In this document: in pieces, positions 1 to 7,003 of the stretch
How positions within the stretch are numbered: the stretch's first letter is position 1
How the letters are laid out: each line of letters opens with the position of its first letter
Assembly: GCA_030152105.1 (NCBI GenBank)
Contig: JASLIH010000444.1
Location: forward strand, 1 to 11,957
Source: Actinomycetes bacterium
GTDB lineage: Bacteria > Actinomycetota > CALGFH01
Length of the DNA: 11,957 nt
Direction of reading: 5' to 3'
Program-made: the position numbers and the translations under genes
The notes under the pieces: model-generated
Seen by the model: the letters and a program-made list of their open reading frames with translations, nothing else
Database searches by the model: none
Told to the model about the DNA's origin: nothing

Positions 1-717
1 GCAGACGTTCAGGCAGGCGGGGCAGCGGATGCAGCGCAGCGCCTGGCGGCCGACCTCGTCGGCCAGGGTGTCGGTGCGGCCGTTGTCGAGCAGGACGAGA
101 TGGAAGGTCTGCGGGCCGTCGCCGTCGGTGGTGCCGGTCCATGTCGAGGTGTACGGGTTCATGCGCTCGGCCGTCGAGGAGCGCGGCAGGGTCTGGAGGA
201 ACACCTCCAGGTCCCGCCAGGTCGGAACGATCTTCTCGATGCCGACGACCGAGATCAGGGTCTCGGGGAGCGTCAGGCACATCCGGCCGTTGCCCTCCGA
301 CTCCACGACGACCAGGGTGCCGGTCTCGGCGACCATGAAGTTGGCGCCCGAGATGCCGACCTTGGCGCGGAGGAACTTCTCGCGCAGATGCAGACGCGCC
401 GCCTCGGCCAGCTCGGCGGGCGTGTCGGAGAGTCCCTCGGGCGCCGGGCGGCCCCAGGCGCCCATCTCGCGCGTGAAGATCTCGCGGATCTCGCCGCGGT
501 TGCGGTGGATCGCCGGGACCAGGATGTGCGAGGGCCGGTCCCTGCCGAGCTGCACGATCAGTTCGGCGAGATCGGTCTCGTACGCGTGGATGCCCGCGGC
601 CTCCAGCGCCTCGTTGAGCCCGATCTCCTGCGTGGCCATCGACTTGACCTTGACGACCTCGCGCTCGCCGGTGGCCCTGACCAGTTCCGTGACGATCCGG
701 TTGGCCTCCTCGGCGTC
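1..717 (-). pseudogene. lutB: lutB-like fragment, central to ferredoxin region (second, divergent copy; runs off the window)
   Basis: Read on the minus strand from 717 to 1, one uninterrupted frame encodes the middle and start of the C-terminal part of an LutB/YkgF iron-sulfur protein, a subunit of the LutABC L-lactate oxidation complex. It begins at DAEEANRIV and includes KVKSMATQEIGLNEAL, HILVPAIHRNRGEIREIF and VAETGTLVVVESEGNGRMC. The window edge cuts it at CIRCPACLNVC, the CxxCxxCxxxC of the first 4Fe-4S ferredoxin cluster. It has no start codon or N-terminal 100 residues of its own. It follows the other lutB piece in a different frame (first codon bases at 0 rather than 2 mod 3). Its product is about 80% identical to that piece over the shared 151 residues, so it comes from a diverged lutB and not a fresh duplication. 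It also uses some GAA and GAT codons where the other copy has GAG and GAC. It may be a real recombination scar or an assembly chimera. Confidence 0.8.
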
Positions 718-1172
718 GGCGGCAGCGTCAGGCACATGCGCCCGTTGCCCTCGGACTCGACCACGGCCAGGGTGCCGGTCTCGGCCACGGCGAAGTTGGC
801 CCCGGAGACGGCCACCTCGGCCTCGAGGAACTTGCGCCGAAGGTGCAGGCGGGCCGCCTCGGCCAGGGCCCGTGGCTCGTCGCTCAGGTCGGGAGGCGCC
901 GGCAGGCCGACCTTGCCCATCTCGCGCAGGAAGATCTCGCGGATCTCGGCCCGGTTGCGGTGGATGGCCGGGACCAGGATGTGGCTCGGGCTGTCGTGGC
1001 CCAGCTGGACGATCAGCTCGGCCAGGTCGGTCTCCCAGGCTGCGATCCCGGCGGTGGCCAGGGCCTCGTTGAGCCCGATCTCCTGGGTGGCCATCGACTT
1101 GACCTTGACCACCTCGCCGGCCCCGGCCGCCTTCACGAGGTCGGTGACGATCCGGTTGGCCTCGTTGGCGTC
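265..1172. repeat. Head-to-tail pair of diverged 453-nt lutB blocks
   Basis: Positions 265-717 and 720-1172 align without gaps at an offset of 455 nt. Each encodes lutB residues equivalent to about D104-P254. A shared 14-mer, agcgtcaggcacat, occurs at 269-282 and 724-737, next to the junction. By hand alignment about 29 of 151 residues differ. The offset is not a multiple of 3, so the second block is out of frame with the first. Confidence 0.8.
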
Positions 1173-1481
1173 CCTGGCCCAGTGGACGACGCCACCGCGG
1201 GCGCTGACCTGCTCCTCCAGCTGGACCAGGTAGCCGTCCAGGCCGGCCAGGACCTGGTCCTTGATGGCCGCCCCGGCGGCCCGCAGCTCGGCCCAGTCGG
1301 GTAGCTCGGAGACCACCGCGGCCCGCTTGGCCCTGATCGTCCCGGTGGCCTTGGCCAGGTTGCGGCGCAGCTGGGCGTCGCCCAGGGCGGTCCTGGCCGC
1401 CTCCGGGAACGGCCGCCGGCTGCGCAGCTGCCCCACCCCTGGCGGGGCCGTCGGCATCCCCAGGAAGACCGGCTGGGTCAT
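720..1481 (-). pseudogene. lutB: lutB 5' part, lactate utilization iron-sulfur protein, interrupted after codon 254
   Basis: The ATG at 1481 overlaps the lutA stop by 4 nt, the normal lutA-lutB coupling. Residues 1-254 match the N-terminal LutB/YkgF domain: VHWARDANEANRIV near 99-112, KSMATQEIGLNEAL near 128-141, HILVPAIHRNRAEIREIF near 167-184, and VAETGTLAVVESEGNGRMC near 232-250. After CLTLP (residue 254) the family similarity stops. The frame continues as an arginine- and proline-rich out-of-frame read of the second lutB copy until a stop near 558. The linker, the ferredoxin Cys motifs and the C-terminal domain are therefore missing in this frame. LutB normally has about 470 or more residues and carries electrons from lactate with LutA and LutC. 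As written, the gene would make a nonfunctional product. LutC is not in the window. Confidence 0.85.
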
Positions 1482-2230
1482 GTGGCCATCTCAGGCTGCT
1501 CGGTCCGGGTGGAGGCCAGGATCTCGGCCAGGTGGACGGTGCGCACCCCGGCCCGCAGCCGCGACAGCCCGCCGCCGATGTGCAGCAGGCACGAGCTGTC
1601 CGAGGCCGAGCAGACCTCGGCCCGGGTCGAGAGCACGTTGTGCATCTTGTCGGTCAGCATGGCCGCCGAGGTGTCCGGGTTCTTGACCGCGAAGGTCCCG
1701 CCGAAGCCGCAGCAGGACTCGGCCTGGGGCAGCTCGACCAGGTCGATCCCGCCGACCTCGCGCAGCAGCCGCAGCGGCCGGTCCCCGACCCGGAGCACCC
1801 GCAGGCTGTGGCAGGTCGGGTGGTAGGTCACCCGGTGCGGGTAGAAGGCGCCGACGTCGGTCACCCCGAGCACGTCGACAAGGAACTCCGACAGCTCGAA
1901 GGTCCGCGACGCCACCTCACGGGCGGCCGCTGCCAGCTCGGGGTCGCCGGCCTCCGACGCCAGCCAGGCGTGCTGGTGACGGACCGACCCGGCGCACGAC
2001 CCGCTCGGGACCACCACCGCGTCGTAGCCGTCGAAAGCGGCCACGTGCCGGCGCACCAGCGGCACCGCCTCCCTGAGGTAGCCGGTGTTGACGTGCATCT
2101 GGCCGCAGCAGGTCTGGGCCAGCGGCACCTCGACGGCGCAGCCGAGCCGCTCCAGCAGGCCGACCGTCGCCTTGCCGACGTCCGGGAACAGCCCGTCCAC
2201 CAGACAGGTCACGAACAGGGCGACACGCAC
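1478..2230 (-). CDS. lutA: LutA/YkgE-type (Fe-S)-binding protein of L-lactate oxidation
   Basis: This is a 250-residue protein of the LutA/YkgE/GlcF-like family, which oxidises L-lactate to pyruvate with LutB and LutC. Two cysteine-rich CCG domains are visible. The first has C9, C41-C42-G and C79, with the 31-residue spacing expected for the motif. The second has C140, C173-C174-G (SCCGFGG) and C207 or C214. Such domains hold an iron-sulfur cluster and shape the redox site in related heterodisulfide reductase subunits. The start is a GTG (MRVALFVTCLVD) with GGAGGG six bases upstream at about 2237-2242, and length and N-terminus fit the family. The stop overlaps the lutB start by 4 nt, so the two are translationally coupled. 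No lactate regulator (LutR or LldR type) or permease is visible nearby. Confidence 0.93.
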   Translation of the reverse strand: MRVALFVTCLVDGLFPDVGKATVGLLERLGCAVEVPLAQTCCGQMHVNTGYLREAVPLVRRHVAAFDGYDAVVVPSGSCAGSVRHQHAWLASEAGDPELAAAAREVASRTFELSEFLVDVLGVTDVGAFYPHRVTYHPTCHSLRVLRVGDRPLRLLREVGGIDLVELPQAESCCGFGGTFAVKNPDTSAAMLTDKMHNVLSTRAEVCSASDSSCLLHIGGGLSRLRAGVRTVHLAEILASTRTEQPEMAT

Positions 2231-2297
2231 GCTCGACCCTCCACACTGCCGGCTCGTCCGCTTCCTCGTGGGACCAGCGGAACGCTACGCCATCGCG

Positions 2298-2837
2298 TCA
2301 CCAGACGTCGCCCGCCCGCCAGTCGCAGGTGATCGGCCCGGTCGGGTCGAGCGCCCCGGTGGCCGGGGTCCGGAGCACCAGGATGCTGCCGTCCTCATCG
2401 GCCGTCCGCACCGGCCCGTCCGGTCCCGCCGCCCAGGTCGGCCCCTGCCAGGTCTCCCACCCCAGCCGCTGGTAGAACCCGGGGATCCCGGAACCGTCGC
2501 CCAGCGCCCCCAGCTCGTACCCCTCCTCGACGACCTTGCCGGCCTCCACCATCACCAGCGTGGCCAGCCCCAGCCCCCGCCGGTCCTCGCGAGTCGCCAC
2601 GCCCTCGACATACCCCGTCGGCAGCGACCGCTCCCCGGCCACCAGGACCCGCGGCACCACCGCCCCGTGGGCGACCAGCACGTCGTCCTCAAGGGCCAGG
2701 ACGTGCACGCCGCCAAGGGTGTGCTCCCAGTCGTGCTCGTCGAACCGTCCCCCGAACGCCCCGAACAGCAGCCGCCGCAGCGCCGCCAGCTCCGCGGTGG
2801 CCAGCTCCGCCGTCCGCGCGCGCCGCAGCCGGGTCAT
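2298..2837 (-). CDS. Aminoglycoside 2'-N-acetyltransferase, AAC(2')-I family (GNAT fold)
   Basis: From the ATG at 2837 this gives 179 residues, close to the 178-182 of most known AAC(2')-I enzymes. The match is strongest in the family-specific parts. DWEHTLGG is at 36-43, GYVEGVATR at 75-83, the acetyl-CoA pyrophosphate loop RRGLGLA is at about 86-92, YQRLGWETWQGPT is at about 122-134, and the C-terminus ends exactly in CDWRAGDVW. In the structure of M. tuberculosis AAC(2')-Ic, acidic residues in these segments and the C-terminal tryptophan carboxylate contact the aminoglycoside. The enzyme would transfer acetyl from acetyl-CoA to the 2'-amino group of aminoglycosides, or to a related cell metabolite. 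No Shine-Dalgarno precedes 2837. A TTG at 2945 with AGAGG upstream would add 36 residues, as AAC(2')-Id is also long. The ATG also overlaps the stop of a 30-codon ORF. It lies 67 nt upstream of lutA on the same strand. Actual resistance is not shown by sequence alone. Confidence 0.88.
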   Translation of the reverse strand: MTRLRRARTAELATAELAALRRLLFGAFGGRFDEHDWEHTLGGVHVLALEDDVLVAHGAVVPRVLVAGERSLPTGYVEGVATREDRRGLGLATLVMVEAGKVVEEGYELGALGDGSGIPGFYQRLGWETWQGPTWAAGPDGPVRTADEDGSILVLRTPATGALDPTGPITCDWRAGDVW

Positions 2838-2926
2838 GCCTGGGGGGAGGTGGTCGAGGCCTGGCGGATGCGGCCGCCCATCACCCGGCCGTTCCCGAAC
2901 CCCTGGTGCTCCAGACGCCGTCGCAT
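2834..2926 (-). other. Possible 30-codon leader ORF overlapping the acetyltransferase start
   Basis: An ATG at 2926 opens a 30-residue frame beginning MRRRLEHQGFGNGR. Its TGA overlaps the acetyltransferase ATG as ATGA (2834-2837). The acetyltransferase start has no Shine-Dalgarno sequence of its own, so coupled translation is plausible. The small ORF itself has only a weak GGGCGG upstream, so it may be chance in GC-rich DNA. Confidence 0.22.
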
Positions 2927-2931
2927 CCGCC
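2863..2931 (-). repeat. Inverted repeat in the leader of the acetyltransferase gene
   Basis: Perfect 10-bp arms (GGCGGATGCG at 2863-2872 and CGCATCCGCC at 2922-2931) are separated by 49 nt, inside the 118-nt gap between the LtrA-family gene and the acetyltransferase. In the transcript, one arm would cover the ATG of the possible leader ORF. A small inner hairpin (CTGG-tgct-CCAG) sits at 2903-2914. It could be a leader structure, a weak terminator for the LtrA-family gene, or chance. Confidence 0.35.
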
Positions 2932-2955
2932 CATGATGCCAACAAGCCAGGACCT

Positions 2956-4068
2956 CTACCTGGCCGCCCTCGCCTCCAGCAGGAGCGACCCGGACAGGAA
3001 CACGACCAGGGCGGTCAGCTGGGCCAGGGCGGAGATCGTGAGGCCGAGCGGGATGGTGGCCAGGGCGAGGGTGGCCGCGACGGCCCGGAGGTGGCCGGGA
3101 CCGATGTCGAGGGTCCGGCGGAACGCGACGTCGCCGGCCAGGAACAGGGCCACGCCACCCGACAGCAGCAGGGCGTGGGCCAGGTCGAGAGGCTCGAAGG
3201 CGTGGCCGACCACGTCCTTGAGGCCGGCGGCGAGGGCGATGATGCCTCCCAGCATGACCAGGTGCCAGTAGCCGAATGCCTGGACGGCGACCCAGCCGCG
3301 GCGGTCGTCGCCGACGGCGTCCAGGGCCCGCTCGGCGCGGGCGTCGTCGCCGCCGAAGTAGGCCCACCACAGGCAGGCCGCCAGCAGCAGGCCGAGCACG
3401 GCCACGCTGGCCAGCGTCAGGTCGACCGGGAGGCCGGCGGCGCCGATGCCGATGGCCACGATCGACTCGCCGAGGGCGACGATCACCACCAGGCCGTGAC
3501 GCTCGACGAAGTGGGCCGGGGCGATCCGGAACCCGCCGACCCCGGCCAGGCGGGGGGTGAACCACTCCAGCACGAACGCGGCCCCCCACAGCAGGTAGGC
3601 GGCCGTGCCCTCGACCATCACGGCGGCCAGGACGAGCAGGGCCGAGGCGAGGTTGAAGGGGGCCAGGCGGACCAGGGCCCGGACGGTGTGGGGCACCCCG
3701 GTGCGCGAGTAGAGGCCGGTGTGGATGCTCACGATCACCAGGTAGGCGACCCCGAAGGCGACGTCGCCATCGGTGAAGGCCGCCGGGATGGCCAGGGCCA
3801 GCACCAGGAACCCGGCCATGCCGCCGAGCAGCAGCAGCCGGCGGGCCACCCGGTCGGTCGCGACCGCGTTGGTCATCCAGGCGTAGCCGCCGTACATCCA
3901 GAAGATCACGCCCAGCATGAGCACCACCCGCAGCAGCCCTCGCAGGGTCGGGTCGTCGCTCAGCACCGCCGTCAGCTGGGTGATGGTGAAGACGAAGACC
4001 AGGTCGAAGAACAGCTCAAGGGTGGAGACCCGCTCGACCCGCTCGGCCTGCTCGGGCCGGCCGGTCAC
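2956..4068 (-). CDS. LtrA-family (low temperature requirement protein A) membrane protein
   Basis: This 370-residue protein is almost entirely hydrophobic segments, about ten or more predicted membrane helices. The family signature ELFFDLVFVFTITQL is at 18-32 and ERHGLVVIVALGESIVAIG at about 189-207. FWMYGGYAWMTN near 56-67 also fits. The family is named after a Listeria gene needed for growth in the cold; its biochemical role is not established. The chosen start is GTG at 4068, one base after the DUF2252 stop (TGA-G-GTG). It places the signature close to the N-terminus, as in the family. An ATG at 4188 would add 40 proline- and arginine-rich residues lying antisense-like over the DUF2252 tail and is unlikely. 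The 1-nt spacing implies co-transcription and coupled translation with the DUF2252 gene. Confidence 0.88.
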   Translation of the reverse strand: MTGRPEQAERVERVSTLELFFDLVFVFTITQLTAVLSDDPTLRGLLRVVLMLGVIFWMYGGYAWMTNAVATDRVARRLLLLGGMAGFLVLALAIPAAFTDGDVAFGVAYLVIVSIHTGLYSRTGVPHTVRALVRLAPFNLASALLVLAAVMVEGTAAYLLWGAAFVLEWFTPRLAGVGGFRIAPAHFVERHGLVVIVALGESIVAIGIGAAGLPVDLTLASVAVLGLLLAACLWWAYFGGDDARAERALDAVGDDRRGWVAVQAFGYWHLVMLGGIIALAAGLKDVVGHAFEPLDLAHALLLSGGVALFLAGDVAFRRTLDIGPGHLRAVAATLALATIPLGLTISALAQLTALVVFLSGSLLLEARAAR

Positions 4069-4069
4069 C

Positions 4070-5437
4070 TCAGATCCCGGCCTCGGCCGGGAGGCGCCCG
4101 GACGTGACGGCCTTGACGAGGGCGTCGTGGTCGGCCTCGGTCTGGTCGGCGTAGGCCCGGGCGAATCGAGCGAACGCCCGGTCGGCACTGTCGCCCTTGC
4201 CCAGGTAGCCGGACAGGACGGTGGCCCCGGTGGAGCGGGCGTGGCCCTTGGCCAGCAGGGTGCCGCAGACCCGGGCGTAGTCCATCAGGGCCGACCCGTC
4301 CATGCCGTCGACGGTGATGGCGCCCTTCATGTCGCGGAACTGGCGCACGTAGTAGTCGCGCCCACCAACGGTCGTCCAGCCGAGCAGGGGGTCGCTGACC
4401 GTCTGGAGGGTCTGCTGGTACTCGACCACCCGCTGGCCCTGGTGGGCGTGCCAGGCCGTGTCGCCGTGCACGAACCGGGCCACGCACGACCGCCTGGCCT
4501 GCTTGAGCTGGAGGAACACGACGTCGCTTGGGTCGTTGCCCTGGAGCAGCGCCACATAGGCGCGCAGGCCGACGCTGCCGACCCCGACGACCTTGTGGGC
4601 CAGGTCGACGACCATGTAGTAGCCGATGACCCGGTGCCAGTGGGGTGGCAGGGTGTCCAGGTAGGCCTCCAGGCCCTCGATCAGCTGGCCCGTCTCCCGG
4701 TCGGAGGTGTGGGTGACCAGCGGCGGCTGGTCGACGATGTGGCGGGCCCCGTCGCGCTCGCGGGTCAGCTTGGGCAGGGCCCGGTCGCTGGTCCGGGTCC
4801 GGGCCCGCTTGGCCGCCCGCTCGATCTCTCCCCGCAGCGACCAGTCGGCCAGCTCGGCCCGCATCCGGTCGATGTCCAGGGTGTCGAAGGACCGGGCCAG
4901 CAGCGGCTGGCCGGCCAGCTGGCGCAGCTGGCGCCGGTACGCGTAGGCGCAGCGCAGGACGGCGTCCTCGCAGGTGTCCTCGGACAGGCCGTTCTGGCGC
5001 CCGGCCACCCAGACGCTGGTCGTGAGCCGGTACAGGTCCCACTCCCAGGGCCCTGGGTGGGCCTCGTCGAAGTCGTTGAGGTCGAAGACCAGGTCGCGCT
5101 CGGGCGAGGCGTAGAAGCCGAAGTTGCCCAGGTGGGCGTCCCCGCAGATGACCGGCTCGACCCCGGTCCGGGGCAGGTGGGCGAAGTCCTCGGCCATCAG
5201 CGCCGCCGAGCCGCGCAGGAACGCGTACGGCGAGGCCACCATCCGCCCGACCCGCACCGGGACCAGCCGCTGGAGCCGGCCCTCGTGGGCCTCCTCGATC
5301 AGGTCCAGCGGGTCGGGCCGGTCCTCGGCCGGCCTCCAGCGCCCGAGTGCCCCCCGCCTGATCCGCTCGCGCATGGCCCTCCCGGCCGCCGAGCGCTCTT
5401 CGCTGGTTGGCAGCGAGGTCCGCAGGACTGTGGCCAT
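4070..5437 (-). CDS. DUF2252 family protein, kinase-like motifs
   Basis: This 455-residue protein matches the DUF2252 family along its whole length. Landmarks in order: VASPYAFLRG at about 67-76, GDAHLGNFGFYA at 99-110, FDLNDFDEA at 118-126, KVVGVGSVGLRAY at 282-294, VFLQLKQARRS at 307-317, VVEYQQ near 337-342 and YYVRQFRDMKG at 362-372. GDAHxxN and the Asp-rich FDxNDFDE resemble the catalytic and metal-binding loops of aminoglycoside-phosphotransferase-like kinases. No substrate is known. The ATG at 5437 has GGAGG six bases upstream and the family N-terminus follows. No signal peptide or membrane segment is seen, so it is probably cytoplasmic. It is the first gene of a pair with the LtrA-family gene and is divergent from the LLM oxidoreductase. 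Confidence 0.9.
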   Translation of the reverse strand: MATVLRTSLPTSEERSAAGRAMRERIRRGALGRWRPAEDRPDPLDLIEEAHEGRLQRLVPVRVGRMVASPYAFLRGSAALMAEDFAHLPRTGVEPVICGDAHLGNFGFYASPERDLVFDLNDFDEAHPGPWEWDLYRLTTSVWVAGRQNGLSEDTCEDAVLRCAYAYRRQLRQLAGQPLLARSFDTLDIDRMRAELADWSLRGEIERAAKRARTRTSDRALPKLTRERDGARHIVDQPPLVTHTSDRETGQLIEGLEAYLDTLPPHWHRVIGYYMVVDLAHKVVGVGSVGLRAYVALLQGNDPSDVVFLQLKQARRSCVARFVHGDTAWHAHQGQRVVEYQQTLQTVSDPLLGWTTVGGRDYYVRQFRDMKGAITVDGMDGSALMDYARVCGTLLAKGHARSTGATVLSGYLGKGDSADRAFARFARAYADQTEADHDALVKAVTSGRLPAEAGI

Positions 5438-5510
5438 CTCAACCTCCGCCGGGGTACGGTCCGCCGGCTGCTATCTTGCCAGCGCCACGACACCCGAGGG
5501 AGAGACAACC
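5438..5510. promoter_or_regulatory. Divergent intergenic region, probable promoters for both directions
   Basis: These 73 bases separate two divergent genes, so promoters for both must lie here or inside the genes. On the plus strand TATCTT at 5472-5477 could be a -10 element giving a leader of about 27 nt, but no good -35 is visible. The minus-strand gene has GGAGG at about 5444-5448 and the plus-strand gene has GAGGGAGAGA just before its TTG. Confidence 0.35.
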
Positions 5511-6380
5511 TTGCGGATCGGCATCGGGCTTCCCAGCCCCGTCCTCGACGTTCCCGGGCGGCTGGTGGTCGCCTGGGCCAGGAGGGCCGAGGAGCGGGGC
5601 TTCTCGTCGCTGGCGACGATCGACCGGATCGCCTACCCGAGCTACGACTCGCTCACCGTGCTGACCGCGGCGGCGGCCGTCACCGACCGGATCGGCCTGC
5701 TCACCAACATCCTCCTCGGTCCCGTCTACAGCCCCGTGCTCCTGGCCAAGGTGACGGCCAGCCTCGACCAGCTCTCGAGCGGCCGCCTCGCCCTCGGCCT
5801 GGGCGTCGGCGCCCGCCCCGACGACTACCAGGTGGCCGGCCGGCCGTTCGACGACCGGGGCCGGCGGTTCGACGCCGACCTGGAGCTGCTGCACGCCGCC
5901 TGGGCCGGCCAGCCGGTCGCCGGCAGCCCGTTCCCGGTCGGCCCGCCGGCCACCAGGGGCCGCATCCCGCTGCTCATCGGCGGCCGGCCGGAGCTGGCGG
6001 CCCCCCGCGCTGCCCGCTGGGACGCCGGCTTCACCCTCGGGGGCGCCCCGCCGGAGATGGCCGGCGGCGCCATCGAGAACTTCAGGAAGGCCTGGGAGGA
6101 GGCCGGTGGGACCGGGCGGCCGCGGATCGTCGCCCTGTCGTACTTCTCGCTGGGCGAGGAGCACACCGCCGAGTCGCTCCACAACCTCCGGACCTACTAC
6201 GGGTTCCTCGGCGACTGGGCCGAGGGGGTCGCGACCAGCGCCCCCCGCACCGCGGTGGCCGTACGGGAACGGGCCGCGGCCTTCGAGGCGCTCGGCGTCG
6301 ACGAGCTCATCTTCGACCCCACCGTGGCCAACCTGGACCAGGTGGACCGTCTGGCCGACGCGGTCGGGGGACAAGGCTGA
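5511..6380 (+). CDS. LLM-class (luciferase-like) flavin/F420-dependent oxidoreductase
   Basis: This 289-residue protein has the bacterial luciferase-like TIM-barrel pattern. LRIGIGLPSP starts strand 1, followed by AEERGFSSLATIDR at about 26-39. LTAAAAVTDRIGLLTNIL at 51-68 is the typical segment after helix 2. The hallmark SSGRLALGLGVGARPDDY is at about 89-106, with GRIPLLIGG near 150-158. Members use FMNH2 or coenzyme F420 to oxidise or reduce small molecules; the cofactor and substrate cannot be decided here, though F420 use is common in actinobacteria. The start is TTG at 5511, preceded by GAGGGAGAGA, and it places strand 1 at the N-terminus. The open frame extends back to 5124 but overlaps the divergent gene. 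It is followed by a DUF457-type gene after 64 nt on the same strand. Confidence 0.9.
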   Translation: MRIGIGLPSPVLDVPGRLVVAWARRAEERGFSSLATIDRIAYPSYDSLTVLTAAAAVTDRIGLLTNILLGPVYSPVLLAKVTASLDQLSSGRLALGLGVGARPDDYQVAGRPFDDRGRRFDADLELLHAAWAGQPVAGSPFPVGPPATRGRIPLLIGGRPELAAPRAARWDAGFTLGGAPPEMAGGAIENFRKAWEEAGGTGRPRIVALSYFSLGEEHTAESLHNLRTYYGFLGDWAEGVATSAPRTAVAVRERAAAFEALGVDELIFDPTVANLDQVDRLADAVGGQG

Positions 6381-6444
6381 TCTCGCAGGCACCGCTGACG
6401 TCCCGCGTGCCCGGTTGTCGTACCCGCGGCCGAGACTTCCGGCC

Positions 6445-6930
6445 ATGATGAAGCGCAGCCACGCCGTGATCGGGGCGGCCGCCGGGGTGGCGGTGGCCCA
6501 CGCCACCGGGGCGTCGATGGTGGCCGGGGGGATCGTGGCCGGGCTGGCCGGGCTGCTGCCCGACGTCGACCACCCGCACGCGGCCGTCGGCCGGCTGCTG
6601 CCGCGGTGGTGGCACCGGCTCACCCCCGGGCACCGGGGTCCGACCCACTCGCTGGTCTGGTGCCTGGCCCTGGCCGTGCTCGCCTATGTGGGGAACACCC
6701 TGGTCAACGGGGAGCCGGCCGGGCCGCTGCTCGCTCTGGCCGTGCTCGCCGGCTCGCTGTCGCACGTGCTGGCCGACGGGCTGACCGTGGCCGGGGTGCC
6801 GCTGTGGTGGCCGCTCCGGCGCCGCCGGTCGGTCTTCCTCGGCGCGCTGGCCTTCCGGACCCGGAGCTGGGCCGAGGCGCTGGTTGTCCTCGGGGTGGTC
6901 GCCGGGGTCGGCTGGTGGGTCGCGGCCTGA
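6445..6930 (+). CDS. DUF457/YdjM-type membrane-bound metal-dependent hydrolase family protein
   Basis: This 161-residue membrane protein has three to four hydrophobic segments and the family's conserved polar residues. They are H6 in KRSHAVIGA, LLPDVDHPH at 38-45, HRGPTHS at 63-69 and SHVLADGLT at 106-114. The His/Asp pattern suggests a metal site at the membrane, as in the YdjM/YfhO-like family related to phospholipase C-type hydrolases. The substrate is unknown. Two consecutive ATGs (6445, 6448) precede KRSHAV; the first is used here. The frame extends back to 6106 but only as a shadow of the LLM gene. There is no strong Shine-Dalgarno. It ends 131 nt before the fructose operon's leader ORF. 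Confidence 0.85.
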   Translation: MMKRSHAVIGAAAGVAVAHATGASMVAGGIVAGLAGLLPDVDHPHAAVGRLLPRWWHRLTPGHRGPTHSLVWCLALAVLAYVGNTLVNGEPAGPLLALAVLAGSLSHVLADGLTVAGVPLWWPLRRRRSVFLGALAFRTRSWAEALVVLGVVAGVGWWVAA

Positions 6931-6968
6931 CTCGACGCCGAGGGCTTGCTGGGGTATGCCTGTATCGT

Positions 6969-6984
6969 TCAAGTTCCTACTTGA
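6969..6984. promoter_or_regulatory. Inverted repeat upstream of the fructose operon, candidate operator
   Basis: TCAAGT-tcct-ACTTGA forms perfect 6-bp arms in an AT-richer stretch of the gap before fruK. The right arm overlaps TTGACG (6981-6986), a possible -35 hexamer, although no convincing -10 follows. Fructose operons are usually controlled by DeoR/FruR- or LacI-type repressors; which one would bind here is unknown. Confidence 0.4.
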
Positions 6985-6993
6985 CGAATGGTG

Positions 6994-7003
6994 GGTACGT
7001 ACC
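6994..7003. promoter_or_regulatory. Palindrome GGTACGTACC upstream of the fructose operon
   Basis: This is a perfect 10-bp palindrome, 10 bases after the TCAAGT/ACTTGA repeat and 59 bases before the possible leader ORF. It may be half of a composite operator or a separate site. A palindrome this short could be chance. Confidence 0.25.

Noticed and set aside
2536..4107. 523-codon plus-strand open frame opposite the acetyltransferase and LtrA-family genes
   Set aside because: It is antisense to clear genes and has a repetitive Gly/Gln/Asp/Glu composition with no domain.
4069..4188. Upstream ATG at 4188 for the LtrA-family gene
   Set aside because: It would overlap the DUF2252 gene by 119 nt and add a proline- and arginine-rich tail unlike the family.
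3917..6448. 843-codon plus-strand open frame across the LtrA, DUF2252 and LLM genes
   Set aside because: It lies antisense to two well-recognised genes and out of frame with a third. Its composition (Gly, Pro, Arg, Gln, Val) is the usual shadow of GC3-biased coding DNA.
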